Below, piece by piece: positions 1 to 7,368 of a stretch of DNA of 14,773 nucleotides (within the stretch, counting starts at the first letter, position 1; each line of letters starts with the position of its first letter). This stretch comes from Hyphomicrobiales bacterium. Lineage in GTDB: Bacteria; Pseudomonadota; Alphaproteobacteria; Rhizobiales; Xanthobacteraceae. Both the position numbers and the translations under genes were made by a program. The stretch covers positions 1 through 14,773 of the forward strand of contig JAPLPC010000255.1 in the NCBI GenBank assembly GCA_026400425.1, in the 5' to 3' direction. The notes under the pieces are model-generated. The model made no database searches, was not told where the DNA came from, and saw only the letters and a list, made by a program, of their open reading frames with translations.

Positions 1-528
1 CGCCGAGGCGCCGATGATCGCGTAATCGACCTTGAACTGGCCGATCAGCTTGATCGCGGTGGGGCCGGGCACGGCGCCATCGGGGCGGCGCACGGTGCCG
101 CCGGCGACCACCACCTCGATCTGCGGATGCCGATACAGCATCATCGCGACATTGAGGTTGTTGGTGATGACCAGCAGGTTTTCGTGGCCGGTCAGCGCCG
201 CCGCGACTTCCTCGGTGGTGGTGCCGATATTGATGAACAGCGAAGACCCATTGGGAATTTCCGCGGCAGCGGCGACGCCGATCGCCTTTTTCTCCTCGGC
301 GGCCACGAAGCGGCGCGCTTCATAAGCGAGGTTTTCCGTGCCGGATGCCACGATGGCGCCGCCATGGATCCGCGTCAGCAGGCGCTGGTCACAGAGGTCG
401 TTGAGGTCCTTGCGGATGGTCTGCGCCGAGACTTCGAAGCGGCGGACCAGATCATCGACCATGACGCGACCATGGGCGCGCGCGTGATTGAGAATTTCGG
501 ATTGGCGATGGGGAAGTCCGGCAGTCAC
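1..528 (-). CDS. DeoR/GlpR-family transcriptional regulator, C-terminus cut by window edge
   Basis: The first 176 codons of a DeoR-type repressor; the frame is open to base 1 and the remaining roughly 75-80 residues lie outside. Residues 1-57 form the DeoR winged helix-turn-helix: RQSEILNHARAHGRVMVDDL, then FEVSAQTIRKDLNDL as the recognition region, and LLTRIHGGAI as the wing. The DeoR sugar-phosphate sensor domain follows, with SLFINIGTTTEEVAAAL, the LLVITNNLNVA segment and VVVAGGTVRRPDGAVPGP, and the window ends in VDYAIIGASA. Such proteins bind a phosphorylated sugar or polyol (glycerol-3-phosphate in GlpR) and repress a nearby catabolic operon, probably encoded beyond base 1. I chose GTG at 528-526: the ATG two bases upstream is followed directly by TGA in its own frame, and an AGGTG Shine-Dalgarno-like sequence lies 5 bases before the GTG. 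The family call is firm; the ligand is not known. Confidence 0.9.
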   Translation of the reverse strand, partial: MTAGLPHRQSEILNHARAHGRVMVDDLVRRFEVSAQTIRKDLNDLCDQRLLTRIHGGAIVASGTENLAYEARRFVAAEEKKAIGVAAAAEIPNGSSLFINIGTTTEEVAAALTGHENLLVITNNLNVAMMLYRHPQIEVVVAGGTVRRPDGAVPGPTAIKLIGQFKVDYAIIGASA

Positions 529-584
529 ATCAGCACCTCGTGGATTGCATCCATGGTGGTGATGTCGGCGATGCGGGTCAACGC
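525..584 (-). pseudogene. Short reading frame overlapping the deoR start; possible tail of a lost upstream gene or a leader peptide
   Basis: Between two adjacent stop codons near 585-590 and a TGA at 527-525 there is a short open frame reading LTRIADITTMDAIHEVLM. Its TGA overlaps the GTG start of the DeoR gene in a four-base GTGA arrangement, typical of adjacent genes in an operon. The frame ends upstream exactly where the hairpin repeat at 591-713 begins. This fits the 3' end of a gene whose body was lost when the repeat inserted or by recombination. It could also be a nine-residue coupled leader peptide starting at ATG 554-552, or chance. I do not recognise the peptide. Confidence 0.25.
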
Positions 585-590
585 TTACTA

Positions 591-713
591 TGTCCGGGAC
601 GCAATGCGGCATGCAGTGCCGCTTCGCAGAGCCAGGACCGTATCGGGCGCCGGTGTTCTTGACGGTCCCGCTCTGCGCAGCAGCGTTGCACGCTGCAGCG
701 CGTCCGGGGCACG
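591..713. repeat. Dispersed imperfect palindromic repeat, copy A
   Basis: About 123 bases that fold back on themselves. The outer ends TGTCCGGGACGC and GCGTCCGGGGCACG pair imperfectly. An inner stem pairs 625-641 (CGCAGAGCCAGGACCGT) with 662-677 (ACGGTCCCGCTCTGCG). A 16-base block, GCAGAGCCAGGACCGT at 626-641, is identical to 8319-8334 in the copy at 8282-8405, so the two belong to one family. It fills the gap between the 75-residue gene (stop at 721) and the DeoR gene. In RNA from either strand it would form a long hairpin that may stop transcription or protect message ends. No transposase is present, so it is a non-autonomous element at most. Confidence 0.75.
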
Positions 714-720
714 GAAGCTC

Positions 721-948
721 CTATGCGGCAGTGGCCGCGACAGGTGTGACGACGATCGGTGTGCCTGCGACCCACAAGCCCTGGGCAGCCTGGAAGGCGG
801 CGCGTTCGGCCTCACGCGCATTGCGGAATATCTGGCCATCCAGCGCGTTGAACCGGTGAGACGCTGCGAAGAAGCGAAAGCCGTCGGGATCGCGAACCAC
901 GATGCCGGCTGCCTGCGACGAAACTTCGATGATGTAGGTGTCTGACAT
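721..948 (-). CDS. Conserved-looking small protein of unknown function (75 aa)
   Basis: A 75-residue soluble protein beginning MSDTYIIEVSSQAAGIVVRD and continuing through GFRFFAASHRFNALDGQIF and a helix-like RNAREAERAAFQAA. No signal peptide, membrane segment or cysteine is visible. I recall similar small hypothetical proteins in Bradyrhizobium-type genomes but know no function. The ATG at 948 is preceded by AAAGGGG six bases upstream, a plausible ribosome site, and by three phased TTCGCGA boxes (959-988), so it probably has its own promoter. The last residues (TPVAATAA) are low in complexity and stop 7 bases before the repeat at 713, so the original C-terminus may have been altered by that repeat. 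The alternative ORFs in this stretch cross the repeat and look spurious. Confidence 0.65.
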   Translation of the reverse strand: MSDTYIIEVSSQAAGIVVRDPDGFRFFAASHRFNALDGQIFRNAREAERAAFQAAQGLWVAGTPIVVTPVAATAA

Positions 949-958
949 GGCCGCCCCT

Positions 959-988
959 TTCGCGAACCGTTCGCGATATCGTTCGCGA
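959..988 (-). promoter_or_regulatory. Three phased TTCGCGA boxes upstream of the 75-aa gene
   Basis: TTCGCGA occurs at 959-965, 970-976 and 982-988, that is at 11- and 12-base steps, close to one DNA helical turn. The first two boxes also form a perfect 8-1-8 inverted repeat (TCGCGAAC, C, GTTCGCGA; 960-976). The array ends 11 bases before the start codon at 948, overlapping where transcription or ribosome loading would begin. It resembles an operator for a protein that binds cooperatively along one face of DNA. The regulator is unknown. Confidence 0.5.
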
Positions 989-1056
989 CAGGCATTGCAT
1001 ATTCCGGGCCATCAACAGGAGCGGCGATCAATGGTTCCGGCCGCGATTTAGAATCC

Positions 1057-1488
1057 CTATGCGGTCATCGTCGCACCCGGCTTCGCAATCGGCTGCGGCC
1101 GGCCGTTCTCGTCGATGGAGACGAAGGTGAAGTTGCCGTCGGTGACCAGGATCGGCGCGTCTTCATTGCGACGAAGCACCCATGCTTCGATACGCAGCGT
1201 CAGCGAGGTGCGGCCCATCCGCACCAGATTGGCGTGCACGGAGACGACATCGCCCACATGCACGGCCTTGCGAAAGGTCATCGCCTCGATGGCCACCGTG
1301 ACAGTGCGCGTCTTCGCCAGTTTCGCCGCGGCGATGCCGCCGCCGAGATCCATCTGGCTCAACAACCAGCCACCGAAGATATCGCCATTGGCATTGGTAT
1401 CCGCCGGCATCGCCACGGTGCGGATGGTGAGATCGCCCGTCGGCTCGGCGGAGAGGCCGGTTCCAGATTGATTCGATGACTCAGTCAT
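1057..1488 (-). CDS. yciA: Acyl-CoA thioesterase, YciA type (hotdog fold)
   Basis: A 143-residue single-hotdog thioesterase that hydrolyses acyl-CoA to free CoA and acid. The YciA signature is clear: TIRTVAMPADTNANGDIFGG at residues 21-40, followed by W41 and SQMDLGGGIAA, where the NANGDIFGGW block and the following Asp are the conserved core. EAMTFRKAVHVGDVVSVHA follows at 68-86, as in E. coli YciA. The length is usual for the family; the first 18 residues are a Ser/Gly-rich tail of variable kind. The start ATG at 1488 has only a weak AGGT upstream. It lies after the beta-oxidation operon on the same strand but is separated from fadJ by about 190 bases holding a palindromic repeat, so co-transcription is uncertain. 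Likely role: CoA recycling or control of acyl-CoA pools. Cytoplasmic. Confidence 0.93.
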   Translation of the reverse strand: MTESSNQSGTGLSAEPTGDLTIRTVAMPADTNANGDIFGGWLLSQMDLGGGIAAAKLAKTRTVTVAIEAMTFRKAVHVGDVVSVHANLVRMGRTSLTLRIEAWVLRRNEDAPILVTDGNFTFVSIDENGRPQPIAKPGATMTA

Positions 1489-1531
1489 GGGCAGTCGGTA
1501 CCTGAAAATTGGAGAGGGGGTGTTCTTCTTC

Positions 1532-1658
1532 TCCCTCTCCCGCCCTTGCGGGGGAGGGCCGGGGTGGGGGCGCCGCTAGGCTCGGAGCGTGTGGCTTCCC
1601 CCACCCTGCCCCTCCCCCGCAAAGCCGCGCGAAGCGAAGCTTCGCTAGGGGAGAGGGA
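1532..1658. repeat. Dispersed imperfect palindrome (CCCTCTCCC...GGGAGAGGG type)
   Basis: The left arm starts TCCCTCTCCC at 1532-1541 and continues through TTGCGGGGGAGGGCCGGGGTG. The right arm is its near complement, ending GGGAGAGGGA at 1649-1658. The right arm carries an extra block of about 25 bases that contains a perfect 14-base palindrome, AGCGAAGCTTCGCT (1633-1646). The element begins 17 bases beyond the fadJ stop. In fadJ mRNA it would form a strong hairpin, so it may act as a terminator or 3'-end protector. Elements with this arm sequence are very common between genes in Bradyrhizobium-like genomes (recalled, not searched). Confidence 0.75.
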
Positions 1659-1675
1659 ATATTGCGAGTCCAGCT

Positions 1676-3772
1676 CTAGCTAAACGTTTCCCACCCTTCG
1701 TCCGGCGCAAACCGGTCGCCGTATTTGGCGGCCAGCGCGCGCAGCGTGGCGGCAACGTTGTCGGGGCCGCGGCTCCGGGCATAGTTCAGCGGGCCGCCGC
1801 GGAACGGGGCGTAGCCGGTGCCGAAGATCATGGCGCCATCGACCACGTCGGGATCGTCGACGATGCCCTCGCGCAGGCAGGCGACGCAGACATTGGAGAT
1901 CGGCAGCACTAGCCGGTCGATCATTTCCTGCGACGGTCGCGCGGTGGCGGCCGCGGTGGAACTCTTCTCGGCCTTGCCGTCCTTCCAGGTGTAGAAGCCC
2001 TTGCCGGTCTTCTTGCCGAGTTCGCCGCGATTGACCTTTTCACGCAACCAGGCCGGCGTCGGCGGCAGCAGGTCGCCGAATTTCGAGCGCAGCATGTCGC
2101 CGACCGCCATGCAGATATCGAGACCGACCTGATCGGCCAGTTCGATCGGCCCCATCGGCATACCGAATTGCTCGGCCGCGGCGTCGATGGTTTCCTTCTC
2201 GACCTTCTCGTCGAGCAGCATCATCGCTTCCAGCATGTAGGGCGTCAGCGCGCGATTGACGAGGAAGCCCGGCGACGACTTCACCGGCAGCGGCAGCCGA
2301 TCGATGGCGCCGACAAAGGCGGTGGCGCGCTTCAGCATCTCCGCATCGACGCCGTCATGGCTGACGACCTCGACCAGTTGCAGCCGCGATACCGGATTGA
2401 AGAAATGCAGCCCGAGGAATCGGCCGGGATTGGCCAGCGACGATCGCAGGTCCTGCAACGGGATGCTCGACGTGTTGGTGGCAAGGATTGCGTCGGGCTT
2501 CATCCGCGGCTCGAGGCCGGCATAGATCTTCTGCTTGAGATCGAGCTTCTCCGGCACCGCCTCGATGATGAGATCCGCCCCGCGCACCCCCTCGCCGTCG
2601 AGATCGGGGATCAGGCGGTCCAGCCTGTCGCGCTGCTCGGTGCGCTTGCGGACGATCTTGGCATAGAGATCGGCAGCGCGGCGGATGGCGCCGGCCAGCG
2701 GCTCCGGCTTCATGTCGGCGAGCGTGACGCGTAAGCCTTGATGCGCGCACCAGGCGGCGATGTCGCCGCCCATAGCGCCGGCGCCGATGACATGAACATG
2801 CTTGATCCCGCCGTTGCCTTCGCCGGCAAGTTTCTTCATCGCCTCGCGCAGGAAGAACACCCGGATCAGGTTCTGCGCCGTCGGCGTCACCATCAATTGC
2901 GCGAACGAGCGCGGCTCGGCCTTCAGCATGGCCGCGCGATCGCCGCCGTGCTTTTCCCACAGATCGATCAGCGCATAGGGCGCGGGATAATGCTCGCGTG
3001 GGGCCTGCTTGGCAGCTTCAGCCACCATGCGCGACGCCAGGAAGCCGCGCACCGGCGAGAAGTTCAGCAGCGGGATCAGCGGCGACGGCTTGGCGCGCTT
3101 GAAGCGGCCGAACACGGCTTCCTTCACCGCATTGCGGACATGGCGTTCTTCGGTGACGGCATCGACCAGGCCGATCGCCTTCGCCTTGCGCGCATCGATG
3201 GTCTTGCCGGTGAGCATCATCGGCATCGCCTGCAGCGGCGACACCAGATGGGTGAAGCGCGCGGTGCCGCCGAGGCCCGGATGCAGACCGAGCATCACTT
3301 CCGGAAAGCCGAAGCGCGCGCCATCGATGGCGATGCGCATCTGGCAGGCCAGCACGATTTCGAGTCCGCCGCCGAGACAGAAACCATGAATGACGGCGAC
3401 GGTCGGAATTTTCATCGCCTCCAGGCGGTCGACCACCGCATGGGCGCGGGCGATCCGCGTTTCGATCTCCAGCGGATCGCTGCCGCGGAATTCGTTGATA
3501 TCAGCGCCGGCGATGAAGCCGGATGTCTTTGCCGAGCGAATGACGAGGCCTGTGGGCCGTTGGGCCTCCAGCGCGCTCAGCACGCTGTCGAATTCGGTCA
3601 GCACCTGTTCCGACAGCGTATTGGCGCTGGCATCGGCGCGATCGAACAACAGCCACGCCACGCCATCGGCATCGCGGGTCAGTTTGAAGTTGCGATAGGT
3701 GCTCGATCCATCGGCAGTCGGCCCGAGTTCGAGCGTGCGATTGTCGAGAGCGTCCAAAATTCTGCTGTCCAT
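1676..3772 (-). CDS. fadJ: Fatty-acid oxidation multifunctional protein: enoyl-CoA hydratase / 3-hydroxyacyl-CoA dehydrogenase (FadJ/FadB type)
   Basis: A 698-residue two-enzyme fusion for the middle steps of beta-oxidation: hydration of enoyl-CoA and NAD-dependent oxidation of 3-hydroxyacyl-CoA. Residues about 30-220 form the crotonase domain, with oxyanion-hole segment FIAGADINEF (86-95) and both catalytic glutamates, E138 in GGGLEIVLA and E158 in GFPEVMLGL. Residues about 325-510 form the dehydrogenase Rossmann domain, with VIGAGAMGGDIAAW (328-341), E404 in IIEAVPE and catalytic H456 in HFFNPV. Two C-terminal dehydrogenase domains follow, with GFLVNR (502-507) and GYAPFRGGPLNYA. The ATG at 3772, with TGAGG 6 bases before it, is chosen; an open frame runs on to 4024, but that part lies inside the thiolase gene and reads as Arg-rich nonsense. 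The gap to the thiolase stop is 8 bases, so they are one operon. FadJ rather than FadB is favoured by the pairing with a FadI-length thiolase. Confidence 0.95.
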   Translation of the reverse strand: MDSRILDALDNRTLELGPTADGSSTYRNFKLTRDADGVAWLLFDRADASANTLSEQVLTEFDSVLSALEAQRPTGLVIRSAKTSGFIAGADINEFRGSDPLEIETRIARAHAVVDRLEAMKIPTVAVIHGFCLGGGLEIVLACQMRIAIDGARFGFPEVMLGLHPGLGGTARFTHLVSPLQAMPMMLTGKTIDARKAKAIGLVDAVTEERHVRNAVKEAVFGRFKRAKPSPLIPLLNFSPVRGFLASRMVAEAAKQAPREHYPAPYALIDLWEKHGGDRAAMLKAEPRSFAQLMVTPTAQNLIRVFFLREAMKKLAGEGNGGIKHVHVIGAGAMGGDIAAWCAHQGLRVTLADMKPEPLAGAIRRAADLYAKIVRKRTEQRDRLDRLIPDLDGEGVRGADLIIEAVPEKLDLKQKIYAGLEPRMKPDAILATNTSSIPLQDLRSSLANPGRFLGLHFFNPVSRLQLVEVVSHDGVDAEMLKRATAFVGAIDRLPLPVKSSPGFLVNRALTPYMLEAMMLLDEKVEKETIDAAAEQFGMPMGPIELADQVGLDICMAVGDMLRSKFGDLLPPTPAWLREKVNRGELGKKTGKGFYTWKDGKAEKSSTAAATARPSQEMIDRLVLPISNVCVACLREGIVDDPDVVDGAMIFGTGYAPFRGGPLNYARSRGPDNVAATLRALAAKYGDRFAPDEGWETFS

Positions 3773-3780
3773 GACGCGCC

Positions 3781-5064
3781 TCACACCGTCTCGATCAACA
3801 TCGCACCACCGAGCCCGCCACCGATACATTCGGTGGCGATGCCGCGTTTGGTGCCGAGCCGCTTCATGGCATTGACGAGATGCAGCACGATGCGGTTGCC
3901 GGAGGTGCCGACGGGATGGCCGAGGCTGATGGCGCCGCCATCCACATTCAGCTTCGCATGATCGATTGCGCCGGCCGCGCCGTCGAGGCCGAGCACGTCG
4001 CGGCAGAACTGTTCGTCCTTCCACGCGGCGAGACAGCCTAGCACTTGCGTGGCGAAAGCCTCGTTGAGCTCCCAGGTCTCGATGTCGTGGATCGTCATGT
4101 TGTTGCGCTTGAGCAGATCATGCGACGACAGCACCGGGCCGAGGCCCATGATCGAGGGATCGAGCGCCGACCACTGGCTGTCGACGATGACGGCCTTCGG
4201 CGTCAATCCGTGCTTGGCCACGGCTTCTTCGGACGCGAGGATCACCCAGGATGCACCATCGGTGATCTGGCTGGAATTGCCGGCGGTGACCTGCCCCCAC
4301 GGGCGCTCGAATACCGGCTTCAGCATCGCGAGCTTGTCGGCGGAGGAATCCGGCCGCACGCCGTCATCGTGATCGTAGAACTTGCCTTTGCGATCGAACG
4401 CGGTTTCCACCTCGCCTTTCAGCCAGCCATTCTCCTGCGCGCGCGCGAGCCGCTTGTGGCTCTCGCTGGCATAGGCATCGGCCTGCAGCCGGGTAATGCC
4501 GAACAAGTGCCCGACCTTCTCGGCGGTCTGGCCCATATTGAGATCGGTGATGGGATCGGTCAGCCCGCGTTCGAGGCCGATCACCGGTTTGAAATCGGCG
4601 GGACGCGCCTTGGCGAAAGCAGCGAGCTTGGCGAGCGGGCCCTTGGCCATGGCAAGGCCGGCGAACCAGCGCACGCCGCTTTGCGGCCAGACCAATGGGG
4701 CGTGGCTGAGCGCCTCGGCGCCACCGGCGAGGATGAGATCGGCGCTGCCCTCGCGGATATATCGATAGCCGGTGTCGATCGACTGCATGCCGGAGCCGCA
4801 ATTGATCTGCACGGTGAACGCCACCATGCGCTCGCCCATGCCGAGGCGGAGCGCTGCGACGCGCGCCGGGTTCATTTCGTCGGCGATGACGTTGACGCAG
4901 CCGAGAATGACCTGATCGAAGGCATCGGGCGCGAAAGGCTGACGCGCCAGCAGCGGTCGGCCGCATTGCACGGCGAGATCGACGGGGGTGAACGGGCCGG
5001 GGCCGCTGCGTGCCTTCAAGAACGGCGTGCGGCTGCCGTCAACGATGTAGACCGGTCTTGTCAT
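3781..5064 (-). CDS. fadI: Acetyl-CoA C-acyltransferase (3-ketoacyl-CoA thiolase, FadI type)
   Basis: A 427-residue thiolase that cleaves 3-ketoacyl-CoA with CoA to give acetyl-CoA and a shortened acyl-CoA. The nucleophilic cysteine is C89 in INCGSGMQSI. The second active-site block is LNVDGGAISLGHPVGTSGNR with H383, and the third is ECIGGGLGGA with C413. NEAFA, another conserved thiolase block, is also present. It is about 35 residues longer than typical biosynthetic thiolases and close to E. coli FadI, with an extra segment between the catalytic Cys and NEAFA (the AKGPLAKLAAFAKARPADFK region). The ATG at 5064-5062 shares its first base with the fadE stop (TGATG), so translation is probably coupled; no strong ribosome site precedes it. 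It sits between fadE and fadJ in one operon. FadA-type annotation is possible, but the length argues for FadI. Confidence 0.93.
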   Translation of the reverse strand: MTRPVYIVDGSRTPFLKARSGPGPFTPVDLAVQCGRPLLARQPFAPDAFDQVILGCVNVIADEMNPARVAALRLGMGERMVAFTVQINCGSGMQSIDTGYRYIREGSADLILAGGAEALSHAPLVWPQSGVRWFAGLAMAKGPLAKLAAFAKARPADFKPVIGLERGLTDPITDLNMGQTAEKVGHLFGITRLQADAYASESHKRLARAQENGWLKGEVETAFDRKGKFYDHDDGVRPDSSADKLAMLKPVFERPWGQVTAGNSSQITDGASWVILASEEAVAKHGLTPKAVIVDSQWSALDPSIMGLGPVLSSHDLLKRNNMTIHDIETWELNEAFATQVLGCLAAWKDEQFCRDVLGLDGAAGAIDHAKLNVDGGAISLGHPVGTSGNRIVLHLVNAMKRLGTKRGIATECIGGGLGGAMLIETV

Positions 5065-7253
5065 CAGGATGCTGCTCGCTGCTCACCGAGTTCCTGGAAG
5101 AACTGATGCACGTTGTCCGACTTCTTGGCCAGCGGCGACAGGTCTTCCGGCGCGAAGTCATCGACTTCGATCACCAGCTTCACGGCCTCGCGTGCGGCCT
5201 CCAACCGCTCACCCTCCGCCTGGGTGATCACGCCCTGTGCCACGGCTTGCTTCCAATCCTTGATCTTCGCGGTCCGGATGCGTTTGGCAATATCGTCGGT
5301 GGATGCCACCAGTTTGAAGGCCCTCTCCAGCCTCGCCAGGCCGCGATCGTCATCCACATGCGACAGGTCCGGCGTCAGCCGGTCGCGGGTCGCCGACGGC
5401 TCCAGGATCATCTGGGCGCAAAGATGCACCACGCGATCCGACGGGCCGAGCACGTAGGCACCGAACGGCTGCACCACGAATTTCATGATCGCCGCGACAA
5501 AACGGTTCGGAAGATTGGCGAGGATTTCCGCAAAACGGTTCTCGATGGTCTTGAAGCCCGTCGCCATGCACCATTCGAGCGCCGGCAGATCGTCCTGCTG
5601 ACGACCTTCGTCCTCCCAGCGCTTCAGGGCGGCCGCCAGCAGATAGAGCTCGGAGAGCATGTCGCCGAACCGGGCCGACAGCATTTCCTTGCGCTTGCGG
5701 GCACCGCCGAGGGTCAGCAGCGCCATATCGGCACAGAGTGCGAAGGCCGACGAATAGCGCGACAGCTGGCGATAAAACTGTGTCGCAGCACCGGCATCCG
5801 GCGCCGGGGCGAATGCGCCTCCAGTCCAGCTGCGGCCCCATGCGCGGAACAGCGTGGTCGCGCTGTGGCCGACAGGATGCGCGCGGATGGCGCCCTGGCC
5901 GAATACGATGAGGTTTCGCGTCAGGATGTTCGCGCCCTCCACGGTGATGCCGACAGGCACCGACCGGTACAGGTTGCCCATGTAATTCTGCGGACCGTCG
6001 ATGACGGCCTTGCCGGCATGGATGTCCATGGCATCGTCGATGACGACGCGCATGCGTTCGGTGGCATGCAGCTTCATGATGCCGGAAATGACTGCCGGGT
6101 GATGACCCAAATTGAGTGCGGCCGACGTCAGCCGCCGTGCGGCGTCGAGCAGATAGGCGGTGCCGGCGATGCGCGCGAGCGGCTCCTCGATGCCTTCGAA
6201 TTTCGCGATCGAAATGTTGAACTGCTCGCGGATGCGCGCATAGGCGCCGGTGGTGCGCGCCACATAGGCCGCGCCCGCAGCGGACAGCGACGGCAGAGAG
6301 ATGCCGCGGCCGGCGGCGAGCGCCGACATCAGCATCTTCCAGCCCTGCCCGATCCGCTCCTGCCCGCCGATGATGTAATCGAGCGGGATGAAAACGTCGC
6401 GGCCCCAGTTCGGGCCGTTCTGAAACACCTGCATCGACGGCAGATGGCGCCTGCCGATTTCCACGCCTTCAAGGTCGTGCGGGATCAGCGCGACGGTGAT
6501 GCCGAGCTCGTCCTGATCGCCGATCAGGTGATCGGGATCATAGGCCTTGAAAGCGAGACCGATCAGCGTGGCGACGGGACCGAGGGTGATGTAGCGCTTG
6601 TGCCAATTGAGGCGCAGGCCGAGCACTTCCTGGCCATCGAACATGCCCTTGCAGATCACGCCGCTGTCGATCATCGAGGCGGCGTCGGAGCCGGCTTCCG
6701 GGCTGGTGAGGCCAAAACAGGGAATGTCGCGGCCATCGGCGAGGCGCGGCAGCCAGCGCTGGCGCTGCGCGTCGGTGCCGAATTTCATCAGCAGTTCGCC
6801 GGGGCCGAGCGAGTTCGGCACCATCACGGTGACGGCGGCGACCACCGAGCGCGACGAGATTTTCCGCACGACTTCGGAATGGGCATAGGGCGAGAAACCG
6901 AGGCCGCCATAGTCCTTCGGGATGATCATGCCGAAGAACTTCTCGCGCTTGATGAAGTCCCAGACTTCGGGCGGCAGGTCGCGCAATTCCCAATTGATCT
7001 TCCAGTCGTCGAGCATGTCGCACAGACGATCCACCGGCCCGGTCATGAAAGCCTGTTCTTCGGCGGTCAGCGTCGCCGGCGCCACCTTGAGCAGCTTGTC
7101 CCAGTTGGGATTGCCGGTGAACAGATCCGCATCCCACCAGACGTCGCCGGCCTCCAGCGCTTCCCGCTCGGTGTCCGACATCCTCGGCAGGACGCCCTTG
7201 GCCCAGCCAAAAATAGGTTTGGTGAGATAATCCTTGCGCAGGCTGGAGCTCAT
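5064..7253 (-). CDS. fadE: Acyl-CoA dehydrogenase, FadE type
   Basis: A 729-residue FAD enzyme for the first step of beta-oxidation, acyl-CoA to trans-2-enoyl-CoA. The acyl-CoA dehydrogenase core includes FFGMIIPKDYGGLGFSPYAH (106-125) and the substrate/FAD signature CFGLTSPEAGSDAASM beginning at 179. A long C-terminal FadE-specific part follows from about residue 440, ending in a region with HVDDDRGLARLERAFKLVA and KSDNVHQFF, which matches the DUF1974 type seen in E. coli FadE. E. coli FadE (814 residues) has an N-terminal hydrophobic segment that is missing here: the protein begins MSSSLRKDYLTKPIFGWAKG and is probably soluble or peripheral. The ATG at 7253 is preceded by GAGAGGA at good distance. 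It is first in the operon with fadI and fadJ; a palindromic operator candidate lies about 91 bases upstream. Confidence 0.94.
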   Translation of the reverse strand: MSSSLRKDYLTKPIFGWAKGVLPRMSDTEREALEAGDVWWDADLFTGNPNWDKLLKVAPATLTAEEQAFMTGPVDRLCDMLDDWKINWELRDLPPEVWDFIKREKFFGMIIPKDYGGLGFSPYAHSEVVRKISSRSVVAAVTVMVPNSLGPGELLMKFGTDAQRQRWLPRLADGRDIPCFGLTSPEAGSDAASMIDSGVICKGMFDGQEVLGLRLNWHKRYITLGPVATLIGLAFKAYDPDHLIGDQDELGITVALIPHDLEGVEIGRRHLPSMQVFQNGPNWGRDVFIPLDYIIGGQERIGQGWKMLMSALAAGRGISLPSLSAAGAAYVARTTGAYARIREQFNISIAKFEGIEEPLARIAGTAYLLDAARRLTSAALNLGHHPAVISGIMKLHATERMRVVIDDAMDIHAGKAVIDGPQNYMGNLYRSVPVGITVEGANILTRNLIVFGQGAIRAHPVGHSATTLFRAWGRSWTGGAFAPAPDAGAATQFYRQLSRYSSAFALCADMALLTLGGARKRKEMLSARFGDMLSELYLLAAALKRWEDEGRQQDDLPALEWCMATGFKTIENRFAEILANLPNRFVAAIMKFVVQPFGAYVLGPSDRVVHLCAQMILEPSATRDRLTPDLSHVDDDRGLARLERAFKLVASTDDIAKRIRTAKIKDWKQAVAQGVITQAEGERLEAAREAVKLVIEVDDFAPEDLSPLAKKSDNVHQFFQELGEQRAAS

Positions 7254-7343
7254 GGGAATTCCTCTCGGTCGGCGCGGCCATGCTTCCGGGCGGAAGCTGC
7301 CCGCTCAAGGGCATTCGCTCTAACGGGAAGGCGTTGGATTTAC

Positions 7344-7368
7344 CTTAGCTTTCACTTTGAAATTTAAG
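7344..7368 (-). promoter_or_regulatory. Palindromic operator candidate upstream of the fad operon
   Basis: A 25-base imperfect inverted repeat in an AT-rich island: CTTA...TAAG outer arms and TTTCA / TGAAA inner arms, with 9 of 12 base pairs complementary around a central base. It lies about 91 bases before the fadE ATG, where an operator would overlap the promoter of the fad operon. TetR- or GntR-type fatty-acid regulators (FadR, PsrA, FadP kinds) use palindromes of this size. I did not find a confident -35/-10 pair, and which regulator binds is unknown. Confidence 0.4.

Noticed and set aside
591..713. Possibility that the long hairpin repeats are insertion sequences or CRISPR units
   Set aside because: There is no transposase, no evident target duplication, and no array of short repeats with spacers; only single long palindromes.
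127..945. 272-codon plus-strand frame across the DeoR gene, the repeat and the small gene
   Set aside because: It covers two minus-strand genes and a palindromic repeat and shows no protein-like segment.
588..1031. 147-codon minus-strand frame over the repeat and the 75-aa gene
   Set aside because: It overlaps the better-supported 75-residue frame, has Arg/Ser/Pro-rich composition, and runs into the hairpin repeat.
3773..4024. N-terminal extension of FadJ to a 782-residue protein
   Set aside because: The extra part lies inside the thiolase gene in another frame and reads as Arg-rich low-complexity sequence; the ATG at 3772 has a ribosome site and matches the family start.
5010..7367. 785-codon open frame on the plus strand opposite fadE
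   Set aside because: The translation is rich in Arg, His, Asp and Gly without recognisable domains, the usual shadow opposite a GC-rich gene with few stop codons. FadE on the minus strand has full family motifs and a ribosome site.
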